Shown: piece by piece, positions 17,331-25,376 of the stretch
How the letters are laid out: the number at the start of each line of letters is the position of its first letter
Position numbering within the stretch: the stretch's first letter is position 1
Assembly: GCA_965116445.1 (NCBI GenBank)
Contig: OZ220688.1
Span: 1,426,001 to 1,490,000, forward strand
Length of the DNA: 64,000 nt
Source of the DNA: Multivorans sp965116445
GTDB lineage: Bacteria > Acidobacteriota > Thermoanaerobaculia > Multivoradales > Multivoraceae
Reading direction: 5' to 3'
Position numbers and translations under genes: made by a program
The notes under the pieces: generated by a model
Seen by the model: only the letters and a program-made list of their open reading frames with translations
What the model was told of the DNA's origin: nothing
Database searches by the model: none

Positions 17331-17460
17331 AGCCCGGCGCTTCGCGCCGGCTGCCGGCGGGAACCCGGTGGTGCGCGACCGCGAAACCACCCGCGAAACA
17401 GTCCGTGCGTCCGTCATCGGACGCACGGATGACACGCCGGCGCACCCAGTTTCGGCTGCT
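17331..17460 (-). repeat. Two inverted fragments of the dispersed element in a convergent gap
   Basis: 17334-17350 is hairpin 3 of the element (CCGGCGC-TTC-GCGCCGG), followed by CTGCCGGCGGGAACCCGGTG. 17433-17452 is the core in reverse (CACGCCGGCGCACCCAGTTT). Both are in reverse orientation and flank the perfect hairpin at 17402-17429, as if an element had been split by an insertion or rearranged. Confidence 0.6.
17402..17429. terminator. Perfect 12-bp stem hairpin between convergent genes
   Basis: TCCGTGCGTCCG-TCAT-CGGACGCACGGA is a perfect inverted repeat with a 4-nt loop, in the gap between the plus-strand TPR gene and the minus-strand sulfatase-like gene. Read on the minus strand it is followed by CTGTTTCG, a short T-run; on the plus strand there is none. 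A bidirectional terminator is likely, but the weak T-tract leaves other roles open. Confidence 0.55.
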
Positions 17461-17477
17461 CCTGGCGGCGTCGCGAC

Positions 17478-19634
17478 CTAAAGTCCGCGCAGCAGGGCAC
17501 GCACGGTCTCGAGGTCGGCGGCGTGGCGATCGCGAAGCCCCGGCGCCGACGCCTCGCGCAAGAAGCGCTCAAGAGCCGGCCGGGCGATTCCCCGCCGGCC
17601 GGAACGGGCCGCCACGGTGGCCAGGTTGAAGAGCACGTCCAGGTCGCCGGGGCCAGCCTCCACCGACCGCCGCCAGGCCTCCAACGCCTCATCGATCCGG
17701 CCCTGATTGGCCAGAGACATCCCGAGGTAGTTCCAGGCCAGCGGCAGTTGCGGATTGAGCGCCACCGCTTCACGGGCCTCTACCTCGGAAGCCGGCCAGT
17801 CGCCAGCGTGCAGCGCCGCCAGCGCCAGGTTCTGCCGCGCGACCGGATTCCGCTCGTCGATCCCGATCGACCGCTCCAGGACCTCACGGGCACGAACCGT
17901 CATCCCGGCCTCGGCGAGAACGAGTCCGAAGACGTTGAGCGCCTCGGGATCGGCGGAGTCCGCATACCGCTCCATCAACCGCACCGCGTCCGCCGCCCTG
18001 CCGACCTCGGACAGCGTCAACGCCAGTTGACGGTGCAGCGAAGCCGAGGCGAGTCGCCGCCGCTCGGCGTCGATCATGACGTCCAGCGCCTCCTCCACCT
18101 TGCCCTGTTCGAGCAGCGCCTGGGCCAGGATTCGGTAGCCAAGACCCATCCCCGGCCGGCGCTCGATCGTCAGGCGGGCGAACCGCTCGGCCTCCTCGTG
18201 CCGCCCGGCCTGGAACGCCTCCGAGTAGGCCTGAATCGCCCGGTCCAGGTCCACCAGACGCTTCGGGTCGTCGTCCGGGCCGTAGGTCTCGGGGAGAGTT
18301 GCGCCGCCGGACGAACCGAGGTAGCCGAGACTCTGGAGCGCCCGCCGTTCCTCCTCGCTCACCGCGCCGGCGGACGGCGGCCACTCGGACTCCTCCGGCA
18401 GCAGTGTCGCGAGCCGCGCCACGAGGTCGGACTCGGCGCCGTGCAGATTCCTCGCCTCGGCCGGATCTGCGTCCAGGTCGTATAGCTCGGCCTCCGGCAG
18501 CGAAACGTACTTCAAGAGCCGATCGGCGCCCTCGCCGCTCGCGTCACCCGCGCGCGCGATCACGCCGCGGAGCGGCGCCCAGCCGCGCTGCAGGTTTGCC
18601 TGCAACGCCTCGAAGTAGGTCGACCCGCCGCCCGCCGGTTCCCGCCACAGGCTGCGGCCCACCATCCCCGGCAGCGCCGCCGCATCTACGCCCGCCGCTT
18701 CCAGCATCGTGGGCAGGACGTCGATGTGGCGCACCGGATCGTCGAGCCGGGCCGCCGCCAGTTTCTCCGCCCAGAACACGAGCGGCACCTTGAGCGTCGC
18801 GTCGTAGGCGAACAGGCCGTGCGTGCTCTCGCCGTGCTCACCGAGCGCCTCGCCGTGGTCGGACGTCACGACGACCAGCACGCCCGCCGCCCCGCCGTCA
18901 GGCGCCACTTCGGCAAGCAGGCGACCCACATGATCGTCGACGGCCGCGACCTCACCCAGGTACGGCTGCCCCGGGAACCGGGAGGCGAAGGGTTCCGGCG
19001 GCTCGTAGGGCGAGTGGGGCTCGTAGAAGTGGGCCCAGAGAAAGCGCCGCTCGCCCCCGTTCCGGCGCCACCAGGCGCTAGCAGCCGCCACCACCTCGGC
19101 GCCCTCGCGCTCGGCGACGGCGAAGCCGGCCGCCGAGCCCTCAGGGTAAGAGTCGTCGTAAAACTCGAAGCCGCGGTCGAGCCCGTAGCGAGCGTCCAGC
19201 GGAAAGGCGGCAACCACCGCTGCGGTCCGGAAGCCGGCCGCCAGAAAGGCCTCGGCGGCAGTCGGGATCGTCTCAGGCAGCACGAAGCCGGCGTTGTCGC
19301 GCACCCCGTGCTGGTAGGGAAGCCGACCCGTCAGCAGGTTCGCGTGAGACGGCAGCGTCATCACGTTGTGGGCGTGGGCGCGCTCGAACACCCAGCCCTC
19401 CGCCGCCAGCCGGTCGAGGTGGGGAGTCTGCGCGGCGGTGTTGCCCGCGAAGCCCGTCGCGTCCGCGCGCAGGGTGTCGATCGTGATCAGGACCACATCC
19501 CGGGCGAAGCCGGGATCGGGCGCCGACGGCCGGGAGGGCGTCTCCCGAATCGCCGCTGCCTCGTGCTCACTGCCGGAAGGAGCACATGCCGCGACCGCGA
19601 GCGCGGCCAGCAGGACGGCATGCCCCGCCTTCAG
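17478..19634 (-). CDS. Sulfatase-like hydrolase fused to TPRs, lipoprotein
   Basis: An alkaline-phosphatase-superfamily domain (DVVLITIDTLRADATG, then HGEALGEHGESTHG with metal ligands) followed by about six TPR units. The nucleophile position reads TLPSHANLLTGR, so a threonine replaces the formylglycine cysteine of true sulfatases. A phosphatase, phosphotransferase or other esterase role is therefore more likely than sulfatase. An ATG at 19496 would remove the N-terminus. Extending the frame reveals a fitting lipoprotein signal (KAGHAVLLAALAVAAC) that starts with CTG at 19634 and overlaps the upstream stop as CTGA. No ATG, GTG or TTG is available there, so the CTG start is my inference. About 718 residues; surface lipoprotein. 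Confidence 0.8.
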   Translation of the reverse strand: MKAGHAVLLAALAVAACAPSGSEHEAAAIRETPSRPSAPDPGFARDVVLITIDTLRADATGFAGNTAAQTPHLDRLAAEGWVFERAHAHNVMTLPSHANLLTGRLPYQHGVRDNAGFVLPETIPTAAEAFLAAGFRTAAVVAAFPLDARYGLDRGFEFYDDSYPEGSAAGFAVAEREGAEVVAAASAWWRRNGGERRFLWAHFYEPHSPYEPPEPFASRFPGQPYLGEVAAVDDHVGRLLAEVAPDGGAAGVLVVVTSDHGEALGEHGESTHGLFAYDATLKVPLVFWAEKLAAARLDDPVRHIDVLPTMLEAAGVDAAALPGMVGRSLWREPAGGGSTYFEALQANLQRGWAPLRGVIARAGDASGEGADRLLKYVSLPEAELYDLDADPAEARNLHGAESDLVARLATLLPEESEWPPSAGAVSEEERRALQSLGYLGSSGGATLPETYGPDDDPKRLVDLDRAIQAYSEAFQAGRHEEAERFARLTIERRPGMGLGYRILAQALLEQGKVEEALDVMIDAERRRLASASLHRQLALTLSEVGRAADAVRLMERYADSADPEALNVFGLVLAEAGMTVRAREVLERSIGIDERNPVARQNLALAALHAGDWPASEVEAREAVALNPQLPLAWNYLGMSLANQGRIDEALEAWRRSVEAGPGDLDVLFNLATVAARSGRRGIARPALERFLREASAPGLRDRHAADLETVRALLRGL

Positions 19635-20599
19635 AGCGATTCCAGGTACTCCGCGAACTGCTTCGCCTCCTCGGCGCGTGGGCCGTCCGGGGCGAGTTCG
19701 AGCAACTTGCGAAAGTCCTCCGCGGCGGCCTCGTTCTCCGTCGCCGCCATCCTAGCGAGGCCGCGGTAGTAGTAGGCGTCGGGCCAGTCCGGAGCGCCCT
19801 CGATCGCCGCGGTCAGCTTCTCGACCGCCCCCTCGAAGTCGTTCTGGTTGTAGAGCTCGACCCCCTCACGCAGGAGGATCTCCGGATCGGACCTCTGGTC
19901 CTCAGGCATCCGCGCCAGGTATTGCTGCGCCTCCTCCGACCGGCCGAGAGCGGTCAGCCGCCGGCTCATCAGCCGCAGCGCGTCGACGTTCTCGGGCGCC
20001 AGGGCTAAGGCCTTCTCAAGGTTCGCGATCGCCTCGTCGTCGCGCTCCAGGCGCGCCTGAGTCTGCGCGATGATCACCAGCACCGAGGCTTTCGCTCCGT
20101 CCGGCAACGACGGCAGAGCCTCGCGGAAAACCTCGATCGCGCCCTCGAAATCCTCGACGGCGATCAGCGCGTTCCCCTGCTCCAGGAGTTCCCTCGCCGC
20201 CTGCGCCGCGGCGTCGTCGGTGAGGGCGGCCGCCCCGGCCGCCCCGGCCTCGGCCACCTCAAGTTCCGTCTTGAGCACTGGGCGATCCCCGCCGGTGGCG
20301 TACTCGTTGAGCATCACCGTGTGCTCCGTCGGAACGAAGCCGGGTTTGGAGACCAGCACGACCCACTCGCCGCTCCGGAGACCAGCCCGCACCCACCGTC
20401 CCCGGCGGTTCGTCGCGACCTCCTCCGGGCCGGCGCCGTCCAGGGTCAGCTTGACGCTCGCGCCTTCGACCGCGTTGCCCTCCAAGTCCTCGACGGTGCC
20501 GCTGAGACGCCCCCGGCCCGCCCAGCCCTGAGCCGAGAGGAGCGTTGCCAGCAGAAGTCCGGCAAGGCCCGCAACGGCGATTCGGATCCGATAGCTCAT
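19631..20599 (-). CDS. Secreted TPR protein with carboxypeptidase-regulatory-like domain
   Basis: A 322-residue exported protein: signal peptide (to about SAQGWAG), a small beta-sandwich carboxypeptidase-regulatory-like domain (LSGTVEDLEGNAVEGASVKL), a short Ala-rich linker, then four to five TPRs ending EYLESL. The ATG at 20599 has GGGGGA 6 nt upstream, which favours it over an in-frame TTG four codons earlier. It shares a transcription unit with the sulfatase-like gene downstream and is separated from the TonB receptor upstream by two hairpins. Confidence 0.82.
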   Translation of the reverse strand: MSYRIRIAVAGLAGLLLATLLSAQGWAGRGRLSGTVEDLEGNAVEGASVKLTLDGAGPEEVATNRRGRWVRAGLRSGEWVVLVSKPGFVPTEHTVMLNEYATGGDRPVLKTELEVAEAGAAGAAALTDDAAAQAARELLEQGNALIAVEDFEGAIEVFREALPSLPDGAKASVLVIIAQTQARLERDDEAIANLEKALALAPENVDALRLMSRRLTALGRSEEAQQYLARMPEDQRSDPEILLREGVELYNQNDFEGAVEKLTAAIEGAPDWPDAYYYRGLARMAATENEAAAEDFRKLLELAPDGPRAEEAKQFAEYLESL

Positions 20600-20687
20600 G
20601 AGTTCCCCCAACGTGCCGAAAACGCTGATCCAGCAACGATGCTACTACCAAGCGGTCCGGCTCGGCGAAGAACCGTCCCAAGAGAAA

Positions 20688-20722
20688 ACCGCCGCCTCCG
20701 GGATCAGCCCGGAGGCGGCGGT
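20688..20722 (-). terminator. Rho-independent terminator of the TonB receptor gene
   Basis: A 15-bp perfect stem (14 GC-rich pairs CCGCCGCCTCCGGG / CCCGGAGGCGGCGG plus an outer A-T pair) with a 5-nt loop (ATCAG). On the minus strand it is followed directly by TTTCTCT. It lies 80 bp beyond the receptor stop and separates it from the TPR gene. Confidence 0.85.
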
Positions 20723-20744
20723 CAAAACCGAAGCTGAAGGCTGC

Positions 20745-20782
20745 GGTCGGGGGCGGCTGGCGCTAACCGTTGGCCCCCGACC
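20745..20782 (-). terminator. Second hairpin downstream of the TonB receptor gene
   Basis: GGTCGGGGGC / GCCCCCGACC form a 10-bp stem with an 18-nt loop, just past the receptor stop codon. A short T4 lies about 17 nt further on. It may be an mRNA 3'-end stabiliser or an auxiliary terminator in tandem with the stronger hairpin at 20688. Confidence 0.5.
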
Positions 20783-20801
20783 TCGCCCTGTTCCTGATCG
20801 A

Positions 20802-23666
20802 CTAGCGCCAGTTCAGGCGAACGCCGAGGCGGTAAATCCGCGGAGCGATGTTGTCCGCGAGGTTGCCGGCGCTCGAGACGCCGACCCGGTCGTTGTAGGA
20901 CAGGCCGGTACCTTCGTTCGTCGCGTTGAAGATGTCGATACCGAAGGTCAGGTTGACCGGACCGGTCAGCGCAAACTCCTTCTCGACCCTGAGGTCGACG
21001 TACTGGACGTCCTCCAGGCGGATATCGTTGAAATCTTCGACGAGATTGACGTCGGTACTGCCCGTGACGAGGGCCACATTCCGGTAGTACGCGGTGGGGC
21101 CACCCTGGCGGCCGGTGAAGTTGGCGGAGACGTTGAAGCCCCAGCCACGGTCCGGCGCAACCTGGTACATCCCGTTCAGGTTGTAGGACCAAGTGGACTG
21201 AAGATAACGCTGCCCCTTGCCGGAACCGCTTGAACGGGTCATGTAGAGCTGGCCGTCGACATCGCCGCCACCTCGGCCCGGAGTGCGAGCGGCGCGGTCA
21301 AAGTACGAGTTCGGCACACTCCACTCGGCATCGCCGTACTGGAAGAAGCCGCGAGCCATCCAGCGATTGGCAAGGCGCTTGGTCAGCGTGAGGCTGTAAC
21401 CCAAGAAGTCACGACTACGAACGCCGTTCTCAAGATGGCTTCCGACGTGCGGCCGAACACCGTCCGCCCAGTCGTACCAGGTGACGTTGTAGTTCCCCTC
21501 GCCGCGAGGCAGCGCCCCACTGATTACGCCGCCTGGCTGGAAGTCACTGCCCTGCACCAGACGACGGTTGCCGTCTTGCCGAACGTAGGACCAGGACTCC
21601 GTCAGATCATCGACCGACCGGGCCGTCAGTTGCAGACCCACGACGAGCTCCGGCAGGATGGAGTGCTCCACGCCCGCGAGAATCTCCGTGACCGAGGGCG
21701 TCTTCAGACCGGAATCGACCGTGTTCCAGACCCTGATCGGATCGTCCGGGTCAACGTTCGTGAAGATGAGTTCACCCGTCACGGAGTCAGCAAGAGCGTA
21801 TGAGTAGCCGAGCGGCGACAACCGCGTGACGCTGTTCGTCGGTAGCTGGTCCGCGAACTGCGAGTAGCTCGCCCTCAGCAAGGTGTCGCGTTCCTGGCCC
21901 AATGCATACGTGAACCCGAGCCGCGGGAAGATGGAGTCCCAACTGAAGCCCGCGTCACCGCCCGGATAGGCGACACCCGGAATCAGGTCGGGACGGACCG
22001 GGTGGGCCGGCAGATCGTACTGGCCGTTCTCGCCGGTCTGTGAGTCGTACCGGAGGCCCGCGTTGATCGTCATCTGGCCGAGGGAAATCGTGTCCTGAAG
22101 CCAGAGGCCGGTGTACTCGGCGGTCAGCTCGCCGACATCGTCACGGGCGAAGTACGTCCACTCCCGGTCAAGTCGATGCCAAGTCTGACGAGGTCCCCAG
22201 CGAAAGACGGAAGCGTTCTCATACGTCCGGTAACGCCCGCCGAACCGGAGTTCGTGGGTGGCGCTGGCGCCACTGGTGAGGAAGTACGTGCCATCTACCT
22301 TGAAGAGGTCGTTCGGCGATGACGTACCGCCGCTGAGGTAGTTCATTGCCCAGATGCCGTCGTTCCGCTCCGGGTCCGGAGCATCCGCGTGCAGGCCGTT
22401 CTGGTCGGACCGGTTGCTGAGGGCGAACAGGCCGAAACCGAAGTCGCCGTGCATGTAGGTGCCGGTGAAGAACAGGTTCGACGACGCAACATGCTGATCT
22501 TCAAGGCGGTACTGCGCCGAGGGGCCGCGCTGGTTCCAGGTGGTCGCGGGCGGCCGCGTGGTTCCGGCGCCGCGGCCGAACTTCAGCTTGTCGCCGTTGT
22601 TGTACGAGCCCACGATCGAATTCGAGTCGTTGATCTGGCCGTTGGCCTTGATCACCGTGTTCTCGAGCAACGTGTCGTCGGCTTGCCCGGAAGCTGCGTT
22701 CTGGCCGATGTCGTTCTGGCCCCAGCTACCCCAGAACCAAAGGCGGTCCTGGATCGCCGCGCCGCCGGCCTCGAAACCGAAGTCCTCGATCTTGCGGACG
22801 CGTGCGCCGGCGAGCGCCGTCTGACCGTTGGTCCTGTAGAGCTCGCCTTCGATGTTCGGCTGCGACCCTTTGAGGGCACCGCCGAAGTAGCCCGAGCCCG
22901 CCGTGTTGTAGAACCGCGCGGAACCCCGGAACTCGTTCGTGCCCCGCTTGGTGACCAGGTTGACCTGGACTCCGGAGCTGTTCTTCGTGACATCGGTACC
23001 GCCGGTCGTCATCGACATCTCGGCGAACTGATCGAAGTCGTAGTAGGTCGGCGAAGCGCCGGTGGCGCGCATGTCCGTGATCTCGGAACCGTCCATCTGG
23101 AAGTCGTTCTGCGACGACGACACGCCCGCGGCACGGAAGTTGGCCTGCTGGCCGGACTCGCTGCCGCCGACGTTGACCCGGTCGACGATCACGCCTGGGG
23201 TCTGGGCCAGGATGGCCCACGGGTCGCGCGCGGTCGGGATCTTCTCCAATTCGACCTGGCTGACGTTCGTGCCGGCCGAGATCTGCCGCTCGTCAAGCAG
23301 CGGACTCTCGGAAGTCACGGTGATCGTCTCCTCAAGGGCCGCGGTCAGGGTCAGCGGCAGGTTGGTGTTCTGGCCAAGCCGGACGACGACGTCCGGATAC
23401 TCCAGGCCGCCGAAGCCATCGAGCTCCGCCCTGACGGTGAAGCCGCCCGGATCGAGCGCAAGGATTCGGAAGGCGCCGCGCTCATCCGTGAACTGGACAC
23501 GGTCGGCGCCGATGCCGCCGACCGTGATCTGTACGCCCGGCAACGGCGCGCCGGACTCGTCCGTGACCGTGCCGTACAGGTTGCCCGTCGCGGACTGGCC
23601 GAAGGCCGCCCCCCCGACGAGCAGACAAAGGATGACGCCGAACGTCGAAACGGTGCGTCTGCTCAT
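20802..23666 (-). CDS. Oar-like TonB-dependent outer-membrane receptor
   Basis: A 954-residue outer-membrane protein: signal peptide (to about AAFGQ), carboxypeptidase-regulatory-like domain (GTVTDESGAPLPGVQITVGG), plug domain (ERQISAGTNVSQVELEKIPT onward, with NFRAAGVSSSQNDFQMDG), then a long beta-barrel ending in an Arg-terminated strand (RIYRLGVRLNWR). The family imports or binds large substrates using TonB energy, or shapes the envelope (Oar). Substrate unknown. The ATG at 23666 has GGAGGGAG upstream; the longer open frame upstream has no similarity. A 16-bp palindrome lies 50 bp upstream. Confidence 0.92.
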   Translation of the reverse strand: MSRRTVSTFGVILCLLVGGAAFGQSATGNLYGTVTDESGAPLPGVQITVGGIGADRVQFTDERGAFRILALDPGGFTVRAELDGFGGLEYPDVVVRLGQNTNLPLTLTAALEETITVTSESPLLDERQISAGTNVSQVELEKIPTARDPWAILAQTPGVIVDRVNVGGSESGQQANFRAAGVSSSQNDFQMDGSEITDMRATGASPTYYDFDQFAEMSMTTGGTDVTKNSSGVQVNLVTKRGTNEFRGSARFYNTAGSGYFGGALKGSQPNIEGELYRTNGQTALAGARVRKIEDFGFEAGGAAIQDRLWFWGSWGQNDIGQNAASGQADDTLLENTVIKANGQINDSNSIVGSYNNGDKLKFGRGAGTTRPPATTWNQRGPSAQYRLEDQHVASSNLFFTGTYMHGDFGFGLFALSNRSDQNGLHADAPDPERNDGIWAMNYLSGGTSSPNDLFKVDGTYFLTSGASATHELRFGGRYRTYENASVFRWGPRQTWHRLDREWTYFARDDVGELTAEYTGLWLQDTISLGQMTINAGLRYDSQTGENGQYDLPAHPVRPDLIPGVAYPGGDAGFSWDSIFPRLGFTYALGQERDTLLRASYSQFADQLPTNSVTRLSPLGYSYALADSVTGELIFTNVDPDDPIRVWNTVDSGLKTPSVTEILAGVEHSILPELVVGLQLTARSVDDLTESWSYVRQDGNRRLVQGSDFQPGGVISGALPRGEGNYNVTWYDWADGVRPHVGSHLENGVRSRDFLGYSLTLTKRLANRWMARGFFQYGDAEWSVPNSYFDRAARTPGRGGGDVDGQLYMTRSSGSGKGQRYLQSTWSYNLNGMYQVAPDRGWGFNVSANFTGRQGGPTAYYRNVALVTGSTDVNLVEDFNDIRLEDVQYVDLRVEKEFALTGPVNLTFGIDIFNATNEGTGLSYNDRVGVSSAGNLADNIAPRIYRLGVRLNWR

Positions 23667-23715
23667 AACGTTCAATACTCCCTCCAAGGTGAGTTGTACG
23701 GAGGGGTCAGCGTCC

Positions 23716-23731
23716 TTCAGTGGACACTGAA
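23716..23731. promoter_or_regulatory. Perfect palindrome upstream of the TonB receptor
   Basis: TTCAGTG-GA-CACTGAA is a perfect 7-bp inverted repeat with a 2-bp spacer, 50 bp before the receptor ATG. Its size and symmetry fit a dimeric repressor or activator site. No regulator in the window can be tied to it. Confidence 0.45.
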
Positions 23732-24191
23732 CCGTCCCCCGCAGTTTGGTAACGAGCCTGACCGGCTCACCAACAGTGAAGAACCTACCGCAAGGCACAT
23801 GCCAAAACGGCCAGCGGCCCGGCACGTCTGACGGTAGGCGGAAACCCGCCTTCGCAGGCGTTCTGTGGAGCGCCGACGACATGACCGCGCCATATTGACG
23901 CGACCACCCTCGCGGGTACATCCAAAAATGCGGTCTTTCTCCATTGCTTTGAATAACCCGTCAGATCCTCGTGGCTCGGTGCCTGCATCCGTGACTGCCG
24001 ATCAACCGTCGCCTGACGGCAAGTCGCCAGTACCGCATACCAAGGCGCGCTCCGGGTTGAGGCACGCTGAATTCAACGTCTGATTGACGATGACCAACCG
24101 CCCACTGATGGACGGCGTGACCAGCGCCTGACCCGGATCAACCTGTCGAGTGCGGGAATCGTACAGCACGAGTGAGAGGTTGTCCATAGAC
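23732..24191. other. Divergent intergenic region, no convincing gene
   Basis: About 460 bp between the TonB receptor and the transglutaminase-like gene, with lower GC than its surroundings around 23915-23960. It contains a small inverted repeat (GAGCC-TGACC-GGCTC, 23754-23768) and presumably both promoters, though I cannot assign -35/-10 boxes. A minus-strand frame from 24202 to 24002 reads plausibly (SISGRLVIVNQTL...) and might be a gene remnant, but it overlaps the start of the plus-strand gene and has no recognised relatives. Confidence 0.5.
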
Positions 24192-25340
24192 ATGGAACCC
24201 ACCCCCGGTCAACAGGCCTTCGCCCGGCCCCGAGCGCTCCGCGCCCAGGTCTTCGTCCTGGCCGCCTTCGCAACAGCCTGCGCGGGCTACGTACCCTTCG
24301 ACGGCGCCCGGGCTCTGGCGCCCGAGTTCGAGCGGCGCCTGGGCAGCGGCTGGCAGCAGCAGGTCGTCGTGCCGTTCGCCGTCACCGACGAACTGCGCGC
24401 CGCCATGGACGAGCGCGTCAGCCCCGCCGGCAGCGAAACCCGCCGCCGGGACGAGGTCCTGGACTTCATCTTCGGCTGGCTCGATCTGCAGTACGACCTG
24501 AGGCCCACGCGCACCGCCGCGGAGACGTTCAGCACCGCTCGCGGCAACTGCCTCTCCTTCGTCAACCTGTTCGTGGCGGCCGGACGGGAGCGGCGCCTGA
24601 ACCCCTTTTTCGTCGAGGTCGAGGACTACCAGCGCTGGAACTACCACAACGGCGTCGTCGTCAGCCGCGGCCACATCGTCGCCGGCATGTACGTGGACGG
24701 CAACATGGCTACCTACGACTTCCTGCCCTACCGGCCGAAGTCCTACCGGAGCTTTCGGCCGATCACGGACCTGGCGGCCGCCGGCCACTACTACAACAAC
24801 CTCGGAGCGGAGGCGCTGATGGCGGACGACCTGAAGGCCGCCGAGCGCTGGCTCGACATCGCGGTCCGGCTGGCGCCCGACTTCGACAAGGCGATCAACA
24901 ACTACGGCCTGGTTCTGCTGCGAGCCGGCCGGATCGACGAAGCGATCGCGACCTACGAGCAGGGACTGGAACTCCATCCCGAAAACGTGCCCCTGCTGAC
25001 CAATCTGGTCCGCGGCTACCAGATCGAAGGCCGCCACGACCGCGCCGCCGAACTGCTCGACACCCTGGAGGCGATGAACCGGGCGAGCCCCTTCTTCTAC
25101 GTCTACCGCGGAGACGCGGCGCTCGCCGCCGGGGACACGGCGACCGCACTGGACTACATGCGACGTGCGCTGGCGACCGACTCGGAACTGCCCGAAGTCC
25201 ACGTCGGCCTGGTTCGCGTGTACCTGGCGACCGGTCAGATGCGTGAGGCGAAGCACCACGTCGAACGGGCACTGCGCCTGGATGCGACCCACGTGGAAGC
25301 ACGGAAGTACGCCGCGATGATCGAGCGCGGACCCGGGTAG
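24192..25340 (+). CDS. Transglutaminase-like/TPR lipoprotein
   Basis: A 382-residue protein with a lipobox (FATAC, Cys30). A transglutaminase-like domain follows, with predicted catalytic Cys120 in ARGNCLSFVNLFVAAGR, His161 in RGHIVAG and Asp169. Four TPR units run from about residue 195 (YYNNLGAEALMADDLKAAER onward). In this family the domain may act as a peptidase or be structural; no partner is proven. The ATG at 24192 gives a positively charged start before the hydrophobic segment; an in-frame start at 24150 is less likely. It heads a plus-strand group with two VWA proteins. Confidence 0.8.
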   Translation: MEPTPGQQAFARPRALRAQVFVLAAFATACAGYVPFDGARALAPEFERRLGSGWQQQVVVPFAVTDELRAAMDERVSPAGSETRRRDEVLDFIFGWLDLQYDLRPTRTAAETFSTARGNCLSFVNLFVAAGRERRLNPFFVEVEDYQRWNYHNGVVVSRGHIVAGMYVDGNMATYDFLPYRPKSYRSFRPITDLAAAGHYYNNLGAEALMADDLKAAERWLDIAVRLAPDFDKAINNYGLVLLRAGRIDEAIATYEQGLELHPENVPLLTNLVRGYQIEGRHDRAAELLDTLEAMNRASPFFYVYRGDAALAAGDTATALDYMRRALATDSELPEVHVGLVRVYLATGQMREAKHHVERALRLDATHVEARKYAAMIERGPG

Positions 25341-25376
25341 GCACGGGAACCGGGAGGACCGAAGGAGGTGTTAGCC

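Noticed and set aside
22389..23831. Long plus-strand frame opposite the TonB receptor
   Set aside because: Antisense shadow of the receptor, with no family resemblance.
23865..24083. Plus-strand frame of 72 codons in the divergent gap
   Set aside because: No motif, no ribosome-binding site, and composition like non-coding DNA.
24002..24202. Minus-strand frame of 66 codons as a small gene or remnant
   Set aside because: It reads plausibly but has no recognised relative, overlaps the start of a real gene and lacks a ribosome-binding site; kept only as a note.
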